Source: JBNKFV01 sp050290265 (lineage in GTDB: Bacteria; Pseudomonadota; Gammaproteobacteria; Pseudomonadales; Cellvibrionaceae). From it: 8,201 nucleotides of DNA. The translations under genes and the position numbers were made by a program. The stretch spans positions 1 to 8,201 of the forward strand of contig JBNKHI010000093.1 in NCBI GenBank assembly GCA_050290265.1. The letters are read 5' to 3'. Under the pieces are notes generated by a model, which worked only from the letters and a program-made list of their open reading frames with translations, was not told the origin of the DNA and made no database searches. Shown piece by piece: positions 1-5,226 of this stretch (position 1 is the first letter of the stretch; the number at the start of each line of letters is the position of its first letter).

Positions 1-628
1 TGGAGCCGTGATACACAGGGCTATTTGCCGCTCGCATCAGTTTTGCAGCTATAGCAGCATCAGCATTAATTGTCGCCGCCAAACGATCAGCAGTAACGTT
101 CTCGTCTTCAAGCATTTGCCGAACTTTAATGGCGACTTCCGGCAAGCTTGGCAGCACGATTTTATTTTTCTTTAGTGCACTCGAAAACTCAGAATAAACT
201 TCTCGCATTTCAATTTCATCAATGCTACCTGCTTCGTCTACTGCATAGCTTTCGTTAGCAATCGAATTATCATAATACTGGGACTGAATTTCATCCAGCA
301 CATCTACATCAACATAAAAAACGATACAAGGCCCAGTTGCCTTGGCCGTATATTGACGCGGACGCAGTCGAGCTATTGGTCGTGAAGCAATATCATCTTT
401 ACCCGTTATGGTTCGAGATTTACCGTCACCAGACGTCAAATCCAGCTTGCCCTCAACAAGGAAAAATTCATTGCTGTCAATATCGCCAGCGTTGAACAGG
501 ACATCACCCTTTTTTAGGTTCAACAGCTTTACGGCATCAGCCATTAATATCAACTCATGCTCAGACATTTTTTGAAATGGCGCAAAAGCTGTTAACTGTT
601 CAGGGCTAATCCTGTTTTCTACTGTCAT
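1..628 (-). CDS. Cyclic-nucleotide-binding-like / HDOD domain protein (partial, 3' end outside window)
   Basis: Reading leftward from the ATG at 628-626 the frame stays open for 209 codons to the window edge, so the C-terminus is missing. Residues about 12-112 look like a cyclic nucleotide-binding beta-roll (KKGDVLFNAGD at 39-49, FFLVEGKLDL at 55-64). The phosphate-binding cassette is degenerate: the usual Gly-Glu and Arg-Ala-Ala-Thr are replaced by a stretch around residues 82-97 containing RQYTA, so canonical cAMP binding is doubtful. From about residue 158 an HDOD domain begins (LPSLPEVAIKV, then INADAAIAAKLMRAANSP at 187-204). HDOD domains are HD-related, mostly non-catalytic regulatory modules, often joined to signalling domains. 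The gene starts 44 bp after the OmpA-domain gene on the same strand and is probably co-transcribed with it; a weak GGAAGTGGA site precedes the ATG. Domain calls are fairly sure; the ligand and output are unknown. Confidence 0.85.
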   Translation of the reverse strand, partial: MTVENRISPEQLTAFAPFQKMSEHELILMADAVKLLNLKKGDVLFNAGDIDSNEFFLVEGKLDLTSGDGKSRTITGKDDIASRPIARLRPRQYTAKATGPCIVFYVDVDVLDEIQSQYYDNSIANESYAVDEAGSIDEIEMREVYSEFSSALKKNKIVLPSLPEVAIKVRQMLEDENVTADRLAATINADAAIAAKLMRAANSPVYHGS

Positions 629-672
629 AACATCCACTTCCAACAACTCGACTTAAAAATGAAATAAAAAAC

Positions 673-1368
673 TTAATTCTCAGCGGTAGGCTCTAAAGTA
701 AGTTCAACACGACGATTTTCCTGACGACCGGCAGCAGTATCATTACTGGCAACCGGATAACGTGGCCCATAACCCACAGCAGCCACTCGCCCCGCTTCAA
801 CACCAAAATCCAACAATGCCAATTTAACACTCGTCGCCCGTTGCTCACTCAACAACTGATTAAAGTCCAGGCTACCGGTAGAGTCTGTATGCCCGGCAAC
901 ACGGATGTTGGTATCTTTAAATTCTTTTAGGACTAAACTAACAGATTCTAGTATAGGCAAAAAATCGCTTCGAACATTCGCGCTTGAGCTAGCAAAAGTG
1001 ATATTCCCTGGCATAACCAAACGCAGGTTGTCTCCCTCTCGCACGACCTGAACCCCAGTACCGGTTAAGCGTTCACGCAGTGCCGCCTCCTGCTTGTCCA
1101 TGTAGTACCCAACACCGGCACCGATAGCGCCACCAGCAACGGCTCCGGTTAGTACACCCTTCTTACGGTCGCTTTTACTGGATGTAGCCGCACCAATAAC
1201 CGCTCCAGCAACAGCGCCCACGGCGGCGCCAGTCGTCGCTTTACTGGTTTTACTTTCACCGGTGTAGGGATCCATTGTGGAGCAACCGGCCAAACCGACA
1301 ATCAATGTTGATGTAATTAACATTTTAGCGGTTTTCTTTGGGTTAAAATCAAATTTACCTTTCAACAT
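673..1368 (-). CDS. OmpA-family outer-membrane lipoprotein with glycine zipper (YiaD-like)
   Basis: A 231-residue lipoprotein. The basic N-terminus and hydrophobic segment (residues 11-28) end in the lipobox LAGC, making Cys29 the lipidated residue. Residues 47-87 form a glycine zipper with repeated GxxxG spacing (GAAVGAVAGAVIG, then GAVAGGAIGAGVG), likely membrane-inserting or oligomerising. Residues about 122-227 are an OmpA C-terminal domain; GHTDSTGS (159-166) with Asp162, and NRRVE (218-222), hold the Asp and Arg that bind diaminopimelate of peptidoglycan in this family. The expected role is linking outer membrane to cell wall. I chose the ATG at 1368-1366 over an upstream start at 1401 because AGAGGAAAG lies 5 nt before it, and the upstream start would add a poor leader. 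Size and architecture match E. coli YiaD, though orthology is not shown. The CNMP/HDOD gene follows 44 bp downstream. Confidence 0.9.
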   Translation of the reverse strand: MLKGKFDFNPKKTAKMLITSTLIVGLAGCSTMDPYTGESKTSKATTGAAVGAVAGAVIGAATSSKSDRKKGVLTGAVAGGAIGAGVGYYMDKQEAALRERLTGTGVQVVREGDNLRLVMPGNITFASSSANVRSDFLPILESVSLVLKEFKDTNIRVAGHTDSTGSLDFNQLLSEQRATSVKLALLDFGVEAGRVAAVGYGPRYPVASNDTAAGRQENRRVELTLEPTAEN

Positions 1369-1706
1369 AACTTTCCTCTTCAGCCTCTTCGGCGATTCCA
1401 CGATTTTGTCACTAGAACAACTGTATCAACTATACCGGTTGTACGGTTTTACTCATTACAGCAACTCAAGTCAGGATAAAAATTGCGTAGTAATCATAGC
1501 AGATCACTGTAGTTTAAGATGTCGAAGGCGCAGCAACTTCTGGCATTGCGGACGACAACTCGACCCCGTTACCTTGATCATTGTTCAAACTGCATATTCA
1601 TGAAGCATTCCATAACAATACCCTCTGTACGAATACAACTGCCTCAGTCATACTAAAATTAGGCTTATCCAGCTCACCACAACAACCAAGTAATTGGAAA
1701 ACCGAC
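1369..1706. promoter_or_regulatory. Divergent intergenic region between OmpA-domain and LRR lipoprotein genes
   Basis: These 338 bp lie between two divergently read lipoprotein genes and must hold both 5' regions. On the minus strand a TATAGT hexamer (plus 1429-1434) is a possible -10, but no convincing -35 lies at the right distance. On the plus strand TAAAAT (1654-1659) is a weak -10 candidate. A short inverted repeat ACCG-6-CGGT (1434-1447) could be an operator but is too short to call. Open frames here are uninterrupted only by chance and lack ribosome binding sites or recognisable protein sequence. No tRNA, terminator or riboswitch was seen. Confidence 0.4.
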
Positions 1707-2297
1707 ATGACGGAAGCACGGCGAGATAACAAACATCTTAACTCAAGCAACAACGTCAAGACTCGTGTAATTACCTGTCTAGCTGCAATATTGTCCCTCG
1801 CCGGATGTACCGATTACCGGGTTAGCGTCAACGAGCGAACGGTCTACAACCCGGCTACGCTGTTAGACGACGTGCCCGTCGCCGATAGCGCACTCAGGAC
1901 ATGCATTGAACAAACTATTATCGATCAAAACATCAAGCAGGCCGAACAACTGGTAGAACTAAGCTGCACCAATGCCGGTATTAAATCGCTAAACGGCATA
2001 GAACATTTTACAGCGCTGCAACACCTGAATTTGGAGCAAAATCAACTTGCTGACATTGCCCCCCTGAGCCTGCTGGGACAACTTACTACACTAAAGCTGA
2101 ACGACAACCAAATAACGAATGCCACTCCACTGCGAGCACTCGACCAATTAAAACAGCTAAACCTGGCAGCCAACCCAGTACAAGTGTGCCCGAGTGCACT
2201 GGCCCTTCGTCCGCACATTGCGCCCGACTTGCCAGCAGACAAAGCCACCGCAGCCCTGCAACTACCGAGTACTTGCACTGCTAATATAACGCCCTGA
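1707..2297 (+). CDS. Leucine-rich-repeat lipoprotein, unknown function
   Basis: A 196-residue predicted lipoprotein. A basic N-region (RRDNK...KTR) and hydrophobic stretch lead to lipobox LAGC, with Cys34 as the lipidated residue. After a spacer (35-60), residues about 82-156 carry tandem 22-residue leucine-rich repeats of the bacterial internalin type: LVELSCTNAGIKSLNGIEHF, LQHLNLEQNQLADIAPLSLL and LTTLKLNDNQITNATPLRAL, then LKQLNLAANPVQ. Cysteines at 66, 87, 161 and 190 flank and cap the repeats and could form disulphides in the periplasm. The start at 1707 is preferred because it places the signal peptide properly; an upstream TTG at 1581 would bury it under 42 unrelated residues. The ribosome binding site is weak (TTGGAAA, about 6-8 nt upstream). 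It is the only plus-strand gene, divergent from the OmpA lipoprotein and convergent with PilZ, so probably monocistronic. LRRs of this kind usually bind proteins; the partner is unknown. Confidence 0.8.
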   Translation: MTEARRDNKHLNSSNNVKTRVITCLAAILSLAGCTDYRVSVNERTVYNPATLLDDVPVADSALRTCIEQTIIDQNIKQAEQLVELSCTNAGIKSLNGIEHFTALQHLNLEQNQLADIAPLSLLGQLTTLKLNDNQITNATPLRALDQLKQLNLAANPVQVCPSALALRPHIAPDLPADKATAALQLPSTCTANITP

Positions 2298-2310
2298 TTG
2301 CGCAGCAAAA

Positions 2311-2326
2311 TAGCTCTATTAAGCTA
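2311..2326 (-). terminator. Weak candidate terminator overlapping the PilZ stop codon
   Basis: On the minus strand TAGCT-TAATAG-AGCTA forms a 5-bp stem with a 6-nt loop and is followed directly by TTTT. It overlaps the PilZ stop, in the 21-bp gap between two convergent genes. The stem is short and AU-rich, so termination strength would be low; no better structure is visible in the gap for either gene. Confidence 0.25.
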
Positions 2327-2588
2327 CAGCAAACGAGAGCCCGACCAGATTACCCTGCAAATAAACCACACGCATGGTCACTGGCTCGGCATTAATAGCA
2401 CCGACCATGCGCCTAAAAATCACGTTAACAATTGTCCCCACGGGTGGCAGTGGTTCTTGATCCATCAGGACCTGGGCTCCACCGTCCGATATATCCCGAG
2501 CAAAGCCCACCAGCGTTCCAAATGCAGGGTGCGTTATTTCAACCTTTATCGAGGTTGTGGTTCTCTCAAAACGTCTGCGCTCGTCCAT
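2319..2588 (-). CDS. Single-domain PilZ protein (c-di-GMP receptor)
   Basis: An 89-residue protein made of one PilZ domain. Both parts of the c-di-GMP-binding signature are intact: the RRxER-type motif at residues 5-9 (Arg5, Arg9, within ERRRFER) and the DxSxxG motif at 32-37 (DISDGG). Single-domain PilZ proteins are cytoplasmic receptors that pass the c-di-GMP signal to partners controlling motility, pili, exopolysaccharide or other surface traits. I start it at the ATG 2588-2586, which has a strong AAGGAG Shine-Dalgarno 6 nt upstream; the longer frame from a GTG at 2612 would place that site inside the gene. The 3' end faces the LRR lipoprotein gene 21 bp away. No diguanylate cyclase or phosphodiesterase is in the window. 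Binding of c-di-GMP is inferred from the motifs; the target is unknown. Confidence 0.88.
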   Translation of the reverse strand: MDERRRFERTTTSIKVEITHPAFGTLVGFARDISDGGAQVLMDQEPLPPVGTIVNVIFRRMVGAINAEPVTMRVVYLQGNLVGLSFAVA

Positions 2589-2621
2589 TAGTGACTCCTT
2601 GTTCAACTTCACAGCTACCCG

Positions 2622-2650
2622 ATATTAGACCAAACATAGGTTTGCTCAGA
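2622..2650 (-). promoter_or_regulatory. Weak candidate promoter and operator for the PilZ gene
   Basis: On the minus strand TAATAT (plus 2622-2627) is a plausible -10, 34 nt upstream of the PilZ ATG. The hexamer at -35 distance, TCTGAG, is a poor match. The spacer holds the inverted repeat CAAAC-ATAG-GTTTG (plus 2631-2644), in a place where a bound repressor would block RNA polymerase. Both calls rest on short motifs only. Confidence 0.25.
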
Positions 2651-2683
2651 GCTCATTTAAGCGCTTCACTGCCTACTAATTCC

Positions 2684-2702
2684 ATCCACAGATTCTGTGG
2701 AT
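2684..2702. repeat. 19-bp perfect palindrome made of opposed DnaA-box-like 9-mers
   Basis: The sequence ATCCACAGATTCTGTGGAT is two 9-bp arms around one central base. The right arm runs into a full DnaA-box consensus (TGTGGATAA, 2696-2704). The left arm contains the same ATCCACA core in the other orientation (CCATCCACA, 2682-2690, two mismatches to consensus). It lies about 95 bp upstream of the PilZ start. It could bind a dimeric regulator or two opposed DnaA molecules. Confidence 0.6.
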
Positions 2703-2720
2703 AAGTCTGTGCATTAACTA

Positions 2721-2764
2721 TTGAAGGGTTACTCGAGACCGCTTTAACCGGTAGCACCCTTTAA
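2721..2764. repeat. Inverted repeat able to form a 44-nt stem-loop
   Basis: Arms TTGAAGGGT (2721-2729) and ACCCTTTAA (2756-2764) pair over nine positions with one G-U in plus-strand RNA. A second, inner stem ACCG/CGGT (2738-2741 with 2749-2752) could stack above an asymmetric internal loop. No T-run follows on either strand, so it is not a standard rho-independent terminator. It could lie in the 3' region of the MBL transcript, or be a small RNA or regulatory fold. Confidence 0.4.
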
Positions 2765-2842
2765 ACTGATCGTTATATAACCAAACAATATTATTTCTTT
2801 TAAAATCAATAAGTTGACAAAAGCGATGGTTTTTCAAACAAA

Positions 2843-2861
2843 TTGTTACATTTTGAAACAA
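2843..2861. promoter_or_regulatory. 19-bp imperfect dyad, possible operator
   Basis: TTGTTACATTTTGAAACAA has 8-bp arms (TTGTTACA and TGAAACAA) matching at seven of eight positions around a 3-bp centre. Size and symmetry are typical for a dimeric helix-turn-helix regulator. A TTGACA hexamer lies upstream at 2814-2819, without a good -10. No recognised regulator consensus was matched with confidence. Confidence 0.3.
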
Positions 2862-3074
2862 CGCTTTCTAAAGTCGTCATTATCGCGTGTGGAAAAGATT
2901 TATCGCAATCACAAAATCTATTCCAGACGATAAGCGATTACTTACTGATCAGCTAATGCACACATAAATACTAGGTATATATAGGCTCACAGCAGTGTTC
3001 TAGCTACACAAACCTCCGCCAGCGAAGCCTTAACACATAAATGTTACAATTTTTCACAGCCTGAATTAAAACCC

Positions 3075-3908
3075 TCAAGAAGAAACATTTACCACGGTAG
3101 CGCTCTTATCCAGCGGTGTGAACGGCTCAAGCCCTCCGCATTCAGAAACGGGCGTGAGCTCCTGCCAAACAAACCCTTCGTCCTGACAAGCATAGTGAAC
3201 CTGAGCAATAGGCTCTACGAGCTGAGTAAATTCTTTCTGTACAAGATCAACCGCATTATTTTTCTGACTAATGTGAGCCACGACCAAACACTGCAACCGG
3301 TGGATATCTAAACGCGATAACAAACTGGCGGCCTGCTGGTTATTGAGATGCCCCCATGGTCCCCCAACACGCTGTTTTAATGAGGGAGGATAAGGGCCAT
3401 AAGCAAGCATCGTCGAGTCATGGTTAGCCTCCAAAATCAACCCGTCGCAATTCCTGTAGCACTCCTCTACGTGAGGCGTAATACTCCCTAAATCAGTCAA
3501 GATGCCCAACTGACAACCATTCGCTCGAAAAATAAATTGGGTGGGCTCGCGCGCATCATGAGGCACAGCCACAGGCTGCACTTCGATACCGCTAATATGA
3601 TAGGATTGGTGCCCCTCGATCAATTGCAGGGACGGCAACACACCAAGATCGCGACTTTTGAACGTTCCCCGCGTCATGTGAGTAGGAAGAGCATATTTTC
3701 GAGCTAAAGGTGCAACGCCTTTTAGGTGGTCACTGTGCTCATGAGTTACCAAGATAGCCGTTATCTGCTCGGGACTACGTCCCAATCGCTGCATGCGCCG
3801 CTCGGTTTCTTTAATGGTGAAACCACAATCTACCAGCAGTAAACAATCGTCCCACTCAACTAGCGTCGCATTACCACGACTGCCAGAGCCCAACGAAGCA
3901 AATCTCAC
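3075..3908 (-). CDS. Metallo-beta-lactamase-fold hydrolase (YycJ/VicX-like)
   Basis: A 277-residue cytoplasmic protein with no signal peptide. The metal-binding signature HxHxDH is intact at residues 56-61 (THEHSDH). Further likely ligands are His117 (VPHDA), Asp139 (LTDLG) and later histidines at 187 (GHLNN) and 212 (VAHIS). The N-terminal LGSGSRGNATLV and the overall length match the YycJ/VicX branch of the superfamily, whose members have been proposed to act on nucleic acids; the substrate here is unknown. The start is a GTG at 3908-3906 with GGAG 5 nt upstream; an ATG overlapping it by one base is out of frame and stops at once (ATGTGA). It follows bamC by 120 bp. In Pseudomonas the same gene follows dapA and bamC, and purC comes next; purC is absent here. 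Confidence 0.88.
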   Translation of the reverse strand: MRFASLGSGSRGNATLVEWDDCLLLVDCGFTIKETERRMQRLGRSPEQITAILVTHEHSDHLKGVAPLARKYALPTHMTRGTFKSRDLGVLPSLQLIEGHQSYHISGIEVQPVAVPHDAREPTQFIFRANGCQLGILTDLGSITPHVEECYRNCDGLILEANHDSTMLAYGPYPPSLKQRVGGPWGHLNNQQAASLLSRLDIHRLQCLVVAHISQKNNAVDLVQKEFTQLVEPIAQVHYACQDEGFVWQELTPVSECGGLEPFTPLDKSATVVNVSS

Positions 3909-4028
3909 ATATACTCCAAGGTTACCCAGTTTTACCGCAGCCCGCTGACAAAGTATGCAAGGCCACGAGAAAACCTATATTGATTTGCAGGCAGCAAGCG
4001 CAGCAATACACGCTCACCACCCTATCGA
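3909..4028 (-). other. 120-bp intergenic gap between bamC and the MBL gene
   Basis: This gap is longer than expected inside a tight operon. On the minus strand it has the ribosome binding site of the MBL gene (TTGGAG) and a 7-bp direct repeat (GCAGCAA twice, near 3993-4008 on plus). No strong terminator or well-spaced promoter was found, so read-through from bamC is the simplest reading. Confidence 0.35.
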
Positions 4029-5183
4029 TTATATTAGATTGCGCCGAATAATAGTCAGCAAACGCTTGGCATCTTTCTTACGAAGCTTACCGTTGGCACT
4101 ATTGCGAATGCGAACATCAACTTGACCATCCTGATTAGTCACTACAATTAAATAACCGGGAACATCTTTCGACGGAGCTCCACTTGAAGCCTGTGATAAA
4201 TCGTTTGGCAGTTTACTCAAGATTGTCGCTAAGCTCACAGGACTGGTAGGCAACTCAGGCTTGTCGCTAGAGAATAAACGTGAGAAAAACCCTGGTTCTT
4301 CATCGTCTTCTGGTTTCGGCTGCTGGTATTGGACGTAAAAGACCTGGCGTTCTGCATCCTCGCCCCAAAGCGTAAACCCTTCTTGAGAAATTGAATGACG
4401 CACCGTCGCCCACGCACGATTGAAACCCAGCTGTAATATCAACACCGGCTCATCAACGCCGGTACTACGAACCAAAACCTTGTCACCACCGGCAATAGTT
4501 TGCGCCAACAACGACGAGGCTCCTGCCTCTTTCATATTCGCAGCGATTGCACTCGCCAATTCATCAACCAGCCACCCTTCTCTCTCTGAATTGCTGGACA
4601 CATCCGGCCATTGCACGGCCTCGTTAGCCTGAGCTTCCTCTGCAGTCACGGAAACATGCCGTATATGAATCTCAGTAGAATCGATTTGAACACCTTGTTC
4701 TAGGCGAATTCGATATTTATCTCTATGCTCAGGATCGTTTTTAAACTCCAGCCAGGTGGTTTCAAGTACCCCCTGATGAGCATCTGATTGAGCCACAGGC
4801 AGGCCAGTCACATTGAGAAAATTACGTACCCGAGGCCACACTTCACTGGGAGGAGTATTGACCAGAATCCAACGTTTACCATACAGCTTTTGAATTTTGA
4901 CTGTGCTTTCTTGCTGTAACGCTGAGAGGGGCAAAGGACGAGGGGTGTCACTGCTATCCAATAATTCCAGATTGTCTTCATCGACCGGGGGGATAGCATA
5001 CAACTCATGCAGTCGGCCCTTATCAAAACCCTTAGGCACATTGATTTCAGCGATAGATTCTGCATTTAGATAATCTTCGCTGCTATCGCGAAAAACACCA
5101 TCATCCCCAAATAGCACACCACATCCGCTGATACTTACTACAGCGCCCAAAACCAGCAATTGTTTTATTCTTCTTGTCAGCAT
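4029..5183 (-). CDS. bamC: BamC, outer-membrane protein assembly lipoprotein (NlpB/DapX)
   Basis: A 384-residue lipoprotein component of the BAM complex, which folds beta-barrel proteins into the outer membrane; BamC attaches mainly through BamD. The signal peptide ends in lipobox ISGC, giving lipidated Cys21. It is followed by an unstructured segment (22-90) with DYLNAESIAEINVPKG at about 38-53, resembling the BamD-binding N-terminal region. Two helix-grip domains follow, at roughly 93-220 and 240-384 (start RWILVNTPPSEVWPRVRNFL, and later AWATVRHSISQEGFTLW). At 384 residues it is longer than E. coli BamC (344); part of the excess is an acidic insert inside the second domain (EDDEEPGFFSRLFSSDKPEL). 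The start ATG at 5183-5181 has a weak GGAA site 4 nt upstream. It lies 43 bp behind dapA, the conserved dapA-nlpB order that also gave the name dapX. Confidence 0.92.
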   Translation of the reverse strand: MLTRRIKQLLVLGAVVSISGCGVLFGDDGVFRDSSEDYLNAESIAEINVPKGFDKGRLHELYAIPPVDEDNLELLDSSDTPRPLPLSALQQESTVKIQKLYGKRWILVNTPPSEVWPRVRNFLNVTGLPVAQSDAHQGVLETTWLEFKNDPEHRDKYRIRLEQGVQIDSTEIHIRHVSVTAEEAQANEAVQWPDVSSNSEREGWLVDELASAIAANMKEAGASSLLAQTIAGGDKVLVRSTGVDEPVLILQLGFNRAWATVRHSISQEGFTLWGEDAERQVFYVQYQQPKPEDDEEPGFFSRLFSSDKPELPTSPVSLATILSKLPNDLSQASSGAPSKDVPGYLIVVTNQDGQVDVRIRNSANGKLRKKDAKRLLTIIRRNLI

Positions 5184-5226
5184 TATATTCCGACTAACCT
5201 CAGTGTAATTTCATGAATGCACAGCG

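Larger units (their letters stand above)
2589..3074. other. 486-bp AT-rich non-coding region with DnaA-box-like sites and dyads
   Basis: No convincing gene lies here. The region separates the tandem minus-strand MBL and PilZ genes and must carry the PilZ promoter. It contains a perfect DnaA-box consensus, TGTGGATAA at 2696-2704 (TTATCCACA on the other strand), and single-mismatch forms at 2708-2716, 2888-2896, 2954-2962 and 3050-3058. Other structures are a 19-bp palindrome at 2684-2702, a dyad at 2843-2861, a stem-loop candidate at 2721-2764 and the heptamer TGTTACA twice (2844-2850, 3042-3048). The stretch 2761-2880 is strongly AT-rich. A 35-codon frame at 2826-2933 has no ribosome binding site and looks accidental. 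No tRNA or clear riboswitch was recognised. Confidence 0.6.

Noticed and set aside
1434..1447. ACCG-6-CGGT inverted repeat as operator in the divergent region
   Set aside because: Four-base arms are too short to separate from chance.
1277..1603. 108-codon plus-strand frame antisense to the OmpA-domain gene
   Set aside because: It overlaps the signal peptide end of a clear gene on the other strand, lacks a ribosome binding site and has no protein-like features.
2042..2308. 88-codon minus-strand frame opposite the LRR repeats
   Set aside because: It is a shadow of the LRR gene, whose repeats and lipobox are convincing.
2298..2308. TTGC-GCA-GCAA as a terminator of the LRR gene
   Set aside because: A 4-bp stem with a 3-nt loop and only four following As on plus (no T-run) cannot act as an intrinsic terminator.
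2814..2842. TTGACA as the -35 of a plus-strand promoter
   Set aside because: The hexamer is perfect but the sequence at 16-18 bp spacing is not a -10, and no plus-strand gene follows.
2826..2933. A 35-codon plus-strand frame in the non-coding region, rich in Lys and Arg
   Set aside because: No ribosome binding site precedes it, the sequence matches nothing I recognise, and such a length is expected by chance.
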